Positions 14,362 to 22,122 of a DNA stretch of 22,925 nucleotides are shown here, in pieces (position 1 is the stretch's first letter; the number at the start of each line of letters is the position of its first letter). Location: positions 1 through 22,925 of the forward strand of contig CAYWVC010000021.1 of assembly GCA_964461635.1 (NCBI GenBank). The letters run 5' to 3'. A program made the position numbers and the translations under genes. The DNA is from RGIG3994 sp964461635. GTDB taxonomy: Bacteria > Bacillota > Clostridia > Oscillospirales > CAG-272. Below the pieces are notes generated by a model, which saw only the letters and a list, made by a program, of their open reading frames with translations, made no database searches and had not been told where the DNA came from.

Positions 14362-17166
14362 TCAGCTTCCGATCCCGACGACGGCGGCACAGCGCGGGCA
14401 AAGGTGCCCCTCGCCGTCCGTCACGGTACCGTCACTGTGCATCCAACAGCGGTCGCACCTCTCGGCTGTCGAGGGAGTTACGAGCACTCCGATTCCCGAT
14501 GCGGTATCGGTAAAGGCTCCCTCCTCTGCCGCGGCGTTCCTGACCGTGACCTTGGAGACTATAAATACCGTCGTCAGCTCTGCCTCGCCAAAGCTCTCAA
14601 GGAGCTTGAAGCTCTCCCCGTCCTCGGCGTACACGGTCACGTCGGCATCAAGCGACTTGCCGATCCTCTTCTCGGCTCGCGCAAGCTCAAGCGCCTTCAT
14701 AACGTCGTCGCGAAGCGCAAACAGCTTGTCCCAGTGAGCCTCCAATTCGGGGAAGCTCCACGCGGGATCAAACGTCGGCAGAGGATTTAGGAACACGCTC
14801 TTGACATTATCGGAGGAACGGTGCGGCATAGCACGCCAAATCTCCTCCGCCGTGAAGGATATCATCGGCGCGATAATGCGGGTCAGCGACGAGAGGACGT
14901 GCCACATAGCCGTCTGAGCCGCGCGACGGAGCTTGCCGTCGGTCGCCTCGGTATACACCCTGTCCTTCGTGATATCTATATAGAGCTTTGACATATCGGT
15001 GGTGCAGAAATTATTCACCGCGTGATAGAGCACGTGGAACTCGTAGCTGTCGTACGCATCGCGCGCCGTCTGCGCAAGCTCGTTTACACGGGCAAGAGCC
15101 CATTTGTCGATCTCGCAGAGCTCGCCGATCGGCAGAAGATCGGTATCGGGATTGAAGTCGCCGAGGTTGGCAAGCAGGATCCTTGCCGTATTCCTGATCT
15201 TTCTGTACGTCTCGGACAGCTGCTTGAATATGGGATCGGAGACCCTTACGTCAACGCGGTAATCGCTGGAAGCAACCCAAAGCCTTACCAGCTCGGCTCC
15301 GTATTTTTTAACGACCTCGTCGGGCGAAACGGTGTTCCCGAGAGATTTGTGCATAGCCTTGCCCTCGCCGTCGACCGTCCAACCATGGGTAAGCACCGTC
15401 TTGTACGGTGCGCCGTTGCCGTTGGCTCCGACTGCGGTAAGGAGAGATGCCTGGAACCACCCGCGGTACTGATCCGCGCCCTCCAGATACAGGTCGGCGG
15501 GGTGAGTCTCACCCGAATCGCCGTCAAGCACCGAGAAGTGGCTTGAGCCCGAATCGAACCAACCGTCAAGGGTGTCGGTCTCCTTCACGAAGTGCTTACC
15601 GCCGCAATGCGGGCAGGTATATTCCTTCGGCAGGAGCTCGGATGCCTCAAGCTCGTACCAGCAGTTAGAGCCCCCCTCGGCAAAGCGTGCCGAGACCGAG
15701 GCGACCGTCTCGGGCGTACAGACGGGCTTGCCGCAATCCTCACAGTAAAATACGGGAATGGGCAGTCCCCAATGGCGCTGACGCGAAATGCACCAATCGG
15801 CGCGATCGCGTACCATCTGCGTGATGCGCTCTCCGCCCCATGCGGGGATCCACTCGACCTGCTCGCACGCCTTGACGGCGTCGGCCTTGAACGCGTCCAC
15901 CGAGCAGAACCACTGCGGTGTGGCGCGGAAGATTATCGGGTGCTTGCACCTCCAACAGTGCGGATATTCGTGCTCGATGACCTCGGAGGCAAGCAGAGCG
16001 CCGCTCTCGGTCATATCGGCAAGGATCGCCGCATTGGACTTCTCGTAATACATTCCGGCGAATTTTCCGGCGTCCGCGGTCTGATAGCCGCGATCGTCCA
16101 CCGGCACCACGATCTCCATACCGTATTTACGTCCGACAAGGTAGTCGTCCGCACCGAAGCCGGGGGCAATATGAACGCACCCCGTACCGCTGTCCATCGT
16201 AACGTAATCGGCATTTACGACAAGGCTCTCCCTCTCAAGGAAGGGATGCGCCGCGGTCATATATTCGAATTCACTGCCGCGCAGGGTAGCTGCGACCGCG
16301 TCGGCGGTAAGTCCGCCCGCCGCGAGAGTTTTCTCGGCAAGCGCCGCGGCGGTTACGTAGTAATTCCCGTCCGATGCGCGGGTAACGACGTACTCCTCCG
16401 CAGGGTTGAGCGCTATCGCAAGGTTACCGGGCAGAGTCCACGGCGTGGTCGTCCAGATGATAAAATACGTGCGGTCGAGCTCGCAGATCCCAGCAAGCTT
16501 GCCCTTATCGTCGCTTATCTTGAATTTTACGTAAACGGAGGTACACTTATCGGTCTGATATTCGATCTCGGCCTCGGCAAGCGCAGTCTCGTCGTGGGGG
16601 CACCAATAAACGGGCTTGAGACCCTTATAGATATAGCCCTTACGGAACATCTCACCGAAGACCTTCACCTCCCGCGCCTCAAACGCGGGATCCATAGTGA
16701 GGTACGGGTGATCCCAATCGGCAAGGATGCCGAGCCGCTTGAACTGATCGCGCTGACGGCAAACGAAGTTCTGCGCAAAATCGCGGCAGGCGTTGCGGAA
16801 TTCGGGGATGCTCATCTTCTTGCGGTCAAGCTTGTTCTGCTTGATTATCGCCGATTCAATGGGCATACCGTGGTTATCCCAGCCGGGGACGAAGGGTACC
16901 CTGTACCCCTCCATTATTTTCGACTTATTGATAAAATCCTTCAGCGTTTTATTGAGCGCGTGACCCATATGAAGGTTCCCGTTGGAGAAGGGGGGACCGT
17001 CGTGAAGGACGAAGCTCGGCTTGCCCTCCGCAGCCTTAAGCAGCTCGCTGTAAAGCTCCTGCTCCTCCCAATACCCAAGCGTCTCGGGCTCCCTTTGCGG
17101 GAGATTTGCACGCATCGGGAACTCCGTTTTCGGGAGGTTCAGCGTGCTCGTGTAATCCTTTGCCAT
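14362..17166 (-). CDS. ileS: Isoleucyl-tRNA synthetase
   Basis: 934 residues, class Ia synthetase that charges tRNA-Ile. The HIGH motif appears as HMGH (66-69 in GNLHMGHAL). The KMSKS loop is KAMHKS (603-608), a variant seen in several bacterial IleS. The editing (CP1) domain contains TTTPWTLPGNLAI and GTGCVHIAPGFG. Two inserted zinc-knuckle-like pairs, CEDCGKPVC and CPHCGG, are present, and the C-terminus ends in RCDRCWMHSDG and LCPRCAA. The ATG at 17164-17166 has AAAGGAGC upstream. This is the bacterial-type enzyme of normal length. It starts the long unit and lies next to lspA as in B. subtilis. I find no T-box leader; a palindromic repeat lies upstream instead. Confidence 0.97.
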   Translation of the reverse strand: MAKDYTSTLNLPKTEFPMRANLPQREPETLGYWEEQELYSELLKAAEGKPSFVLHDGPPFSNGNLHMGHALNKTLKDFINKSKIMEGYRVPFVPGWDNHGMPIESAIIKQNKLDRKKMSIPEFRNACRDFAQNFVCRQRDQFKRLGILADWDHPYLTMDPAFEAREVKVFGEMFRKGYIYKGLKPVYWCPHDETALAEAEIEYQTDKCTSVYVKFKISDDKGKLAGICELDRTYFIIWTTTPWTLPGNLAIALNPAEEYVVTRASDGNYYVTAAALAEKTLAAGGLTADAVAATLRGSEFEYMTAAHPFLERESLVVNADYVTMDSGTGCVHIAPGFGADDYLVGRKYGMEIVVPVDDRGYQTADAGKFAGMYYEKSNAAILADMTESGALLASEVIEHEYPHCWRCKHPIIFRATPQWFCSVDAFKADAVKACEQVEWIPAWGGERITQMVRDRADWCISRQRHWGLPIPVFYCEDCGKPVCTPETVASVSARFAEGGSNCWYELEASELLPKEYTCPHCGGKHFVKETDTLDGWFDSGSSHFSVLDGDSGETHPADLYLEGADQYRGWFQASLLTAVGANGNGAPYKTVLTHGWTVDGEGKAMHKSLGNTVSPDEVVKKYGAELVRLWVASSDYRVDVRVSDPIFKQLSETYRKIRNTARILLANLGDFNPDTDLLPIGELCEIDKWALARVNELAQTARDAYDSYEFHVLYHAVNNFCTTDMSKLYIDITKDRVYTEATDGKLRRAAQTAMWHVLSSLTRIIAPMISFTAEEIWRAMPHRSSDNVKSVFLNPLPTFDPAWSFPELEAHWDKLFALRDDVMKALELARAEKRIGKSLDADVTVYAEDGESFKLLESFGEAELTTVFIVSKVTVRNAAAEEGAFTDTASGIGVLVTPSTAERCDRCWMHSDGTVTDGEGHLCPRCAAVVGIGS

Positions 17167-17194
17167 TATTTAAGCTCCTTTTAGAGAGATGTCG

Positions 17195-17223
17195 TTTATT
17201 TCGATGCGTTACGGTTAAGGCAA
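17195..17223 (-). promoter_or_regulatory. Weak candidate promoter for ileS, -35 within the palindromic element
   Basis: On the minus strand -35 TTGCCT (17218-17223), a 17-bp spacer, and -10 AATAAA (17195-17200), each 4 of 6 to consensus. A promoter is expected here because a strong terminator lies just upstream and ileS heads a nine-gene unit. The match itself is poor, so the real site may be elsewhere between 17170 and 17390. Confidence 0.3.
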
Positions 17224-17395
17224 TACCGCACAATTCTTTTTGCTCAATTGCGCGGTCAGAAAATTCGTCAGATGAAACAAATTTTCACGCGCGTAGTTTA
17301 ACCCTACGCGAAGGAAATTTGCAAAATATGACGGATTTTATGCAAGCAAGCGAGCGAAAAAGGCGTTAGCCGCGAATTGTGCGGTGTTGCCTTAA
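17215..17395. mobile_element. MITE-like palindromic element (181 bp)
   Basis: Terminal inverted repeats of 22 bp at 17215-17236 and 17374-17395 match in 21 of 22 positions; the left one starts TTAAGGCAATACCGCAC. Inside, the two arms stay related: AAAATTCGTCAGAT (17260s) faces ATATGACGGATTTT (17327-17340). The centre is a perfect CGCGTAG/CTACGCG hairpin (17290-17296 and 17304-17310) with a 7-nt loop. It encodes no protein of note. The ends begin and finish in TTAA, which could be a duplicated target or part of the repeat. The structure suits a non-autonomous transposable element or a large dispersed palindromic repeat; no matching transposase is in the window. With the sepF terminator it fills the 315-bp gap between ileS and sepF. 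Confidence 0.65.
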
Positions 17396-17429
17396 AAAGA
17401 CCACGGCGCCTGCGTTGTGCGGGCGCCGT
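17394..17429 (-). terminator. Rho-independent terminator after sepF
   Basis: On the minus strand an 8-bp GC-rich stem ACGGCGCC/GGCGCCGT (17403-17410 with 17422-17429, 11-nt loop) is followed after a few bases by TCTTTTT. It lies about 50 nt past the sepF stop. Its U-tract abuts the end of the palindromic element. Confidence 0.8.
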
Positions 17430-17481
17430 ATAACGATCGGCTCTTGCCCCTTCGTTCAGTACCGGAACAGTTTGTCGGAGA

Positions 17482-17943
17482 TCACTCGGCGTCGGAGGCT
17501 TCCTCCGTGCCGTTTTCACCGTCGATCTCGGAAACTCCCACGTTCCTCGGTGCAAACACAAAGGTGCCGTTCGCCACCATCTTCATAGATCCGCCGAGCA
17601 CGTGGATCGCGCCGAGCAGGAAGTCGAGCAGACGCTTCGTCGCCGAAAGCTCAAGGTTCTCCACGTTCAGGAGCACTGTGCTGCCGCCGGCAAGGTAGTC
17701 GGCGATCTCGGGTCCGTCGTTGTAACCGGTGGGCTTGACCACCTTCAGCGCTACACCGGAATTGTTCCCGCCGAACGCCACGCCTCCCGCCGCGCTCGTC
17801 TGAGCCACGGGATCCTCTGCCGCGGTGTACTCGGAAACGTCCTCGTCGTCAAACGAGGCATCATCCTTCTGCTGATAGTAATCGGGGTCGTAAAAGCCGT
17901 CATCGTACTTATCGTCTCTGACCTTTTTTCTCATAAACTTCAT
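17482..17943 (-). CDS. sepF: Cell division protein SepF
   Basis: 153 residues. The conserved SepF domain fills the C-terminal half: VALKVVKPTGYNDGPEIADYL by pieces, then LAGGSTVLLNVENL and ATKRLLDFLLGAIHVL, ending in TFVFAPRNVGV. SepF binds the FtsZ C-terminus and tethers and bundles FtsZ at the membrane through a short N-terminal amphipathic helix. Here the N-terminus is MKFMRKKVRDDKYDD, followed by an acidic, Tyr-rich linker, which is the common layout. The ATG at 17941-17943 has GGAGG 7 nt upstream, so I prefer it to the frame start at 17970. It follows yggS by 29 nt, the same yggS-sepF pair as ylmE-ylmF in B. subtilis. It ends the transcription unit. Confidence 0.93.
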   Translation of the reverse strand: MKFMRKKVRDDKYDDGFYDPDYYQQKDDASFDDEDVSEYTAAEDPVAQTSAAGGVAFGGNNSGVALKVVKPTGYNDGPEIADYLAGGSTVLLNVENLELSATKRLLDFLLGAIHVLGGSMKMVANGTFVFAPRNVGVSEIDGENGTEEASDAE

Positions 17944-17972
17944 ATCAAGTCCTCCGTAATATAATTTCAACC

Positions 17973-18671
17973 TTAATTTTCGGCAAACAGCGCGCGCCCC
18001 ACCCTCACGATATCGGCGCCCTCGGCTATTGCCTCACGAAAGCTGTTGCTCATCCCCATCGAGAGCAAGGGCTTTCCTATATTATGTAATTTTTTTTGCC
18101 AAATGTCAAGCGCAACGCGACAAGTTTCCGAGAAATATTTTCTATAATCCTCTTTTTTTTCGCAAATAGGCGCCATAGTCATAAATCCGCGCAACCTGAC
18201 GGCGGAATATTCGGTCAGCGAAAGGCAAAGCTCGGCTGCCTCTTCGGGCAGAACCCCCGACTTGCTCGCCTCGCCCCCGCTGTTGATCTCGCAGAACACG
18301 TCGGTCACAATACCGAGCTCGCGCGATCTTCGGTCAATCTCGGCAGCCAAAGACAAACTGTCAAGCGATTCGATCACCGAGACCCGCCCGACGACGCTCT
18401 TTACCTTGTTACGCTGAAGCCCGCCGATAAAGTGCACCTCAAGCCCGTCGAGCCCCGGATCTGCCGAATGTGAAAGGAGCTGTTGCGCGCGGTTCTCGCC
18501 GACGAGCGTAACGCCGCATTGCCGCAGGCGCGAGATCTGCTCGGGCGACGCGTACTTGATCGCCGCCAGAAGGGTGATCTCCGACGGATCCCTCCCCGCT
18601 CTTACGGCCGCCTCGCCGATCTCCTCCCTTATCCTTCGCACGTTGCGGTCGATGTATGAAAGCTCGGTCAA
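17973..18671 (-). CDS. YggS/PROSC family pyridoxal phosphate-binding protein
   Basis: 232 residues, a PLP-binding alanine-racemase-like barrel without a known enzyme activity; the family keeps PLP homeostasis. The PLP lysine is Lys39 in LLAAIKYASPEQI, and GENRAQQLL, HFIGGLQRNKV and MGMSNSFREAIAEGADIVRVG are the family signatures. The start is TTG at 18669-18671, overlapping the upstream stop as TTGA; no better start nearby fits the family N-terminus, and the ribosome site is weak, pointing to translational coupling. A patch around 18070-18165 is more AT-rich than its surroundings but stays in frame and encodes conserved residues. It pairs with sepF as in many Firmicutes (ylmE-ylmF). Confidence 0.93.
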   Translation of the reverse strand: MTELSYIDRNVRRIREEIGEAAVRAGRDPSEITLLAAIKYASPEQISRLRQCGVTLVGENRAQQLLSHSADPGLDGLEVHFIGGLQRNKVKSVVGRVSVIESLDSLSLAAEIDRRSRELGIVTDVFCEINSGGEASKSGVLPEEAAELCLSLTEYSAVRLRGFMTMAPICEKKEDYRKYFSETCRVALDIWQKKLHNIGKPLLSMGMSNSFREAIAEGADIVRVGRALFAEN

Positions 18672-19948
18672 TCGATCAACTTCCCTTCGTAAAGCTTTTC
18701 GTCGGTGACGAGGACGATATCGTTCTTCGCGATCTGCAAAAGGTCCTTCGCGCCGTCGCCGACAGCCGGCTCAACGATACAGTAGCTTCCGAGGTCGAGC
18801 ACGACCTCCGCCTGCCGTCTGCTTGCCACGCCCGACGAGAGGATCCAGACTCCCGTGCCGTTCCGGTCGGTGCTTATCGCCGCCGCAGGGACGCGGTAGC
18901 CGCTGTAAGTCCGCACCGTCACCGTTACGCTGCGCCGACGCGCAACGCCAAAGCCCTCCGGCATAGCCGCCGACGAAAACACGAGCATTGCCCGGGTATC
19001 CGTGCCCTCGCTCACTATCCGTTCAAGGGTCATATCGAGCGTTCCGTCGCTCGCCCCCGCAAAAGCGACCTCGTAAGACGATCCGACCGAAAGCCGCTCC
19101 GCCTCAACCATTGTCGTCGGAAAGGCGAGATACCACGTCGGATCGGCGATAAATCTGCCGATGGCGGTATCGGAGGATGCCGACGGAACAGCCGCCGACG
19201 TCTCAAGGAGCTCGGATAGCGTAAGCGACTCCACCTCCGTCGCGGCACAAACGTACTCCAGCCCGTCGGTCCCGCGGAAAAAGTTACCGGTAGTCGGAGC
19301 CGTCACCGTCTCGCTCGGATATACCGACAGGCGGGCGTACAGCTCCTCCCGCTCCGCCGTGAGTGCTGTCAGCTCTGCCTTCGTTGCGGCAAGCTTTTCG
19401 TCAACCTCCCTGCCCTCGTTCTCCTCAAGTGTGAAGAGCCGTCCGGCGAAGGTATCGGCGTACTTCATCGCCGTCGCCGTATCGCCGACGGAAAGTGCCG
19501 CGGTGTATGCGGTGTAATCCTCCTCCACCGACGCAAGCGTTGACGATATGCCGCCCGCACCGAGGCGGTATGAATATTCCCCGAGAAAGTCGATGCGCCC
19601 GTTGAGCTCGTCCAATCGGTCGCAGATCGCCCGCACCTCCTCGGTATCCGGGGTGCCGTAGCGCACCGCGATCACCGCGCCCGCCTTCGCATACTCCCCG
19701 TTTTCAAGCTTGTAATCTATATAACCCGTTCCCAAGGTCGTCAGGAGCTGCTCGTTGCGGAGTATGTACGCCTCCCCGCTCACGACCGAGTCGTACGAGT
19801 ATTCGACCGCCACCGCCGTATCAACGGTAGGAGAGAAATCCCTGACCAGATGTACGGCAAGGTAGAACGTGAAGAACGCCCCGAGCAATGTCCAGACGAC
19901 GGCAGGGCGCAGCAGCACGCCGATAATCTTTTTCGGTTTCAGCTTCAT
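18668..19948 (-). CDS. HlyD-like membrane-anchored adaptor protein
   Basis: 426 residues with a short basic N-terminus, one membrane span (about 12-35, AVVWTLLGAFFTFYLAVHLV), then an extracytoplasmic part resembling HlyD/RND-type adaptors. A beta/lipoyl-like segment (TGYIDYKLENGEYAKAGAVI) is followed by a helical hairpin (about 100-210, with KLAATKAELTALTAEREEL) and C-terminal beta-barrel segments (YRVPAAAIST, SYCIVEPAVGDG). Such proteins usually bridge an exporter and the envelope, but no ABC or RND transporter is nearby. Its place between miaA and yggS-sepF suggests an envelope or division role; this is inference. ATG 19946-19948 overlaps the miaA stop by 1 nt and has GGGAGG upstream; its stop overlaps yggS by 4 nt. 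Confidence 0.82.
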   Translation of the reverse strand: MKLKPKKIIGVLLRPAVVWTLLGAFFTFYLAVHLVRDFSPTVDTAVAVEYSYDSVVSGEAYILRNEQLLTTLGTGYIDYKLENGEYAKAGAVIAVRYGTPDTEEVRAICDRLDELNGRIDFLGEYSYRLGAGGISSTLASVEEDYTAYTAALSVGDTATAMKYADTFAGRLFTLEENEGREVDEKLAATKAELTALTAEREELYARLSVYPSETVTAPTTGNFFRGTDGLEYVCAATEVESLTLSELLETSAAVPSASSDTAIGRFIADPTWYLAFPTTMVEAERLSVGSSYEVAFAGASDGTLDMTLERIVSEGTDTRAMLVFSSAAMPEGFGVARRRSVTVTVRTYSGYRVPAAAISTDRNGTGVWILSSGVASRRQAEVVLDLGSYCIVEPAVGDGAKDLLQIAKNDIVLVTDEKLYEGKLID

Positions 19949-20910
19949 TACGCCTTACCTCCCGTAAAAAATTCCGCAACCGACGCGGCAACGCGGTCGA
20001 GCTCCTCGGGCTCGTCCAATCGGTCGGCTTTCACCGACACGAATTCATCCCTTTGGGAAAACCAAGTTATCTGACGCTTGGCATAGCGGCGCGTGGCGCG
20101 CTTCAGCCGCTCCGCCGCGTCCCGAAGGCTCTCCTCACCGCGTATATACGGCAGGAGCTCCTTGTATCCTATCGCCTGCGATGCGGTCGTTCCCGGGGCA
20201 AGAGCGCCTGTTTCAAGCAGGTGCCGTGCCTCGTCAACAAGCCCACTGCCGAGCATAACGTCGACCCTGTGATCTATTCGACCGTAGAGCACCGAGCGAT
20301 CCTCAAAATCAAGCCTCACCGCGCGAAGGTCATACCTCGCCTCACCGCGTGAGCGGCGGTCGTATTCGCTCTTGGTGCCGCAAGCGCGGCAGATCTCAAG
20401 CGCGCGTATCACACGCTTAACGTTGTTGGGGTGTATCGCCTCCGCCGCACGGGGATCCTTCTCCCGGAGCATAGCGTGGAGCGCGTCGGCTCCTTTTTGC
20501 GACGCAAGCTCCCGAAGCTCCTCGCGGTACGCACCGTCGGGTGCGGCACTTGAATCGCCGCAGCCGAGCACGAGGCTGTCAAGGTACAGACCCGTGCCGC
20601 CGACGAAGATCGGGAGCCTTCCCCGCCCCGTGACGTCCGCGATGACCTTTTCCGCCGCCGCATTGTAATCGGCAGAGGAAAACGTCCCCCTCGGATCCAC
20701 CGAGCCGAACAGATGATGCGGAACACCGCCGCGCTCACCGTCATCGGGCAGAGCCGTCCCTATCGCCATCTCCGCATATATCTGCATTGAATCAAGGCAA
20801 ACGATCTCGCCGCCGCAGAGCCGCGCGACTTTAACGGCAAGTGCCGTTTTCCCGCTTGCGGTCGGTCCGACGATCGCCGCGATCGCGGGGCCCTTGCTCT
20901 GCGGACTCAC
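19948..20910 (-). CDS. miaA: tRNA dimethylallyltransferase
   Basis: 320 residues. Transfers an isopentenyl group from DMAPP to N6 of A37 in tRNAs reading UNN codons. The P-loop GPTASGKT (15-22) is followed by LDSMQIY, MAIGTALP, the GGTGLYLDSL substrate channel, NNVKRVIRALEI, and the C-terminal RRYAKRQITWFSQRDEF. I chose the GTG at 20908-20910, which overlaps the cdd stop as GTGA and puts the protein start a few residues before the P-loop; the frame open to 21063 would lie within cdd. A G-rich stretch (GGGGGTGCCGGGGA) precedes the start. It is part of a tight chain from the HD-domain gene to sepF. Confidence 0.95.
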   Translation of the reverse strand: MSPQSKGPAIAAIVGPTASGKTALAVKVARLCGGEIVCLDSMQIYAEMAIGTALPDDGERGGVPHHLFGSVDPRGTFSSADYNAAAEKVIADVTGRGRLPIFVGGTGLYLDSLVLGCGDSSAAPDGAYREELRELASQKGADALHAMLREKDPRAAEAIHPNNVKRVIRALEICRACGTKSEYDRRSRGEARYDLRAVRLDFEDRSVLYGRIDHRVDVMLGSGLVDEARHLLETGALAPGTTASQAIGYKELLPYIRGEESLRDAAERLKRATRRYAKRQITWFSQRDEFVSVKADRLDEPEELDRVAASVAEFFTGGKA

Positions 20911-21323
20911 TCCCCGGCACCCCCGCCGAGATTGGTGAAGAAGCCCGGGAGCAGCTCGCCGAGGGTGTGCGACTCGTATCCGTCCCCGGTCACGAGCAGA
21001 ACGCGAAAGTCGGGCGAGCAAAATTCCGAAAGCGCCTGACGGCAGACTCCGCAGGGATAGCAAGCCTCGCTTACCCTGCCGCGGTGCCCTCCGGCGATCG
21101 CGATAGCCTCAAATTCACGCTTTCCGTCGGCGACCGCCGCAAAGAGTGCGGTGCGCTCGGCACAGCAGGTTGCCGAAAACGACGCGTTCTCCACGTTACA
21201 GCCGAGGTAAAGCGACCCGTCGGCCGCAAGCAAAGCCGCACCGACGAAAAAATCCGAATACGGCGCGTACGCGCGGGTCATAGCCCGCATCGCCGCGTTG
21301 CAAAGCTCACGGTCGGTCATCAC
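20907..21323 (-). CDS. cdd: Cytidine deaminase
   Basis: 138 residues, small homotetrameric type. Deaminates cytidine and deoxycytidine to uridine forms in pyrimidine salvage. Substrate-binding GCNVENASF (41-49) and zinc site CAE (Cys54, catalytic Glu56) with PCGVC (Cys91 and Cys94) are intact, with YAPYSDFFVGAALL near the N-terminus. The start may be GTG 21321-21323 (GGAG lies 8 nt upstream, overlap GTGA with the preceding stop) or the ATG just after it; the difference is one residue. Works in the same route as the uridine kinase encoded in the neighbouring unit. Confidence 0.95.
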   Translation of the reverse strand: MMTDRELCNAAMRAMTRAYAPYSDFFVGAALLAADGSLYLGCNVENASFSATCCAERTALFAAVADGKREFEAIAIAGGHRGRVSEACYPCGVCRQALSEFCSPDFRVLLVTGDGYESHTLGELLPGFFTNLGGGAGE

Positions 21324-21934
21324 GTCTGCGACTCCACCGGACTGCCCTCCTTGAAGTAGGACGCCGCCATATCGGATATGCAGAGCGCGTACGCCAAGGG
21401 ATAGAGCTCAAGCGCCTTGCCTATGTTCCCGCGCTCCTCGGGAGCTCCCGTCGAAAAGCCCATATGATATCTTATCGCGAAAGCCTCGTCACGGGTCAGC
21501 TTCATAAATCCGCTGATTATATAAACCGATTTTTCACCGTGACCGTAGGGCAGATCGTCCTCTATCGAGTAATACGGCACGGTCTCCCACACACCGTTCT
21601 TCTTGACGTTCCGCGTAGTCTCCTTGTAGAAATTGACCTTGCAAAGGTCGTGCAAAAGCGCCGCGATGGCAAGGCTCTCGCCCGTATAAGCCTCCCCGTT
21701 GCGATCTCTCAAGGCCTTTCCCATATCCGAATGCTTCATATAGTCGCAAAGGCAGTCGTAAACGTTGAGCGAGTGCGCGCACAGACCCCCGCGCACCGAT
21801 CCGTGAAAGCGGGTGCTTGCGGGAGCGGTGAAGAAGTCGCTTGACGAGGAGCAAAGCCACTTGATCAGCGCGTCGGCTCCCTCGCGCTTGACCTCGGTCG
21901 TCCATATGCTTATAAATCTTTCTCTGTCTGTCAC
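21320..21934 (-). CDS. HD-domain phosphohydrolase
   Basis: 204 residues with a complete HD metal-binding set: His54 (GGLCAHSL), His95-Asp96 (ALLHDLCKV), His132 (GHGEKS), His157 (RYHMG) and Asp188 (CISDMAAS). The family contains nucleotidases, cyclic-nucleotide and RNA-processing phosphohydrolases; the HD part resembles the C-terminal domain of YhaM-type exoribonucleases, but no OB-fold domain is attached, so the substrate is unknown. GTG start at 21932-21934 has GGAGGT about 6 nt upstream. It is the first gene of the unit that runs through cdd, miaA and sepF, and it has its own promoter in the divergent gap. Confidence 0.88.
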   Translation of the reverse strand: MTDRERFISIWTTEVKREGADALIKWLCSSSSDFFTAPASTRFHGSVRGGLCAHSLNVYDCLCDYMKHSDMGKALRDRNGEAYTGESLAIAALLHDLCKVNFYKETTRNVKKNGVWETVPYYSIEDDLPYGHGEKSVYIISGFMKLTRDEAFAIRYHMGFSTGAPEERGNIGKALELYPLAYALCISDMAASYFKEGSPVESQT

Positions 21935-21966
21935 GGTATTACCTCCACCGTATATATTATCAGCTT

Positions 21967-22001
21967 ATTTTATCATATAAAACGAAAAAAGTAAAGGGCA
22001 A
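21967..22001 (-). promoter_or_regulatory. Promoter for HD-cdd-miaA-sepF unit (two overlapping readings)
   Basis: On the minus strand TTTACT (21990-21995), 17 bp, TAAAAT (21967-21972) overlaps TTGCCC (21996-22001), 18 bp, TATGAT (21972-21977). Each has 4 of 6 and 5 of 6 matches. The region is strongly AT-rich in an otherwise GC-rich window. Confidence 0.55.
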
Positions 22002-22014
22002 CAGTGAAATTAGC

Positions 22015-22035
22015 TTGCCGCACGGCAAATTTTTT
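22015..22035 (+). terminator. Terminator-like hairpin in the divergent gap
   Basis: The stem TTGCCG (22015-22020) / CGGCAA (22023-22028) is followed on the plus strand by A and six T residues. It has the form of an intrinsic terminator for plus-strand transcripts, yet no plus-strand gene lies upstream of it. The loop is only 2 nt, or 4 nt with a 5-bp stem. Confidence 0.4.
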
Positions 22036-22061
22036 CGTATGATCCCACGCACGCACAACGG

Positions 22062-22090
22062 TTGACATTTCGCCGGAACCGTCATATAAT
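22062..22090 (+). promoter_or_regulatory. Consensus sigma-A promoter for the DUF1934 gene
   Basis: Perfect -35 TTGACA (22062-22067), a 17-bp spacer, and perfect -10 TATAAT (22085-22090). The leader to the ATG at 22123 is about 26 nt. Confidence 0.92.
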
Positions 22091-22122
22091 AGTCGTATTA
22101 CGTTTAACGGGGGCGAGAGAAA

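Noticed and set aside
15592..17184. Long plus-strand open frame (530 codons) opposite ileS
   Set aside because: It lies wholly antisense to a clearly conserved synthetase, its product resembles nothing, and high GC at third positions explains such mirror frames.
18070..18165. AT-rich patch in yggS as a possible insertion or frameshift
   Set aside because: The frame runs through it and encodes conserved family residues; the base composition reflects Lys, Phe and Tyr codons.
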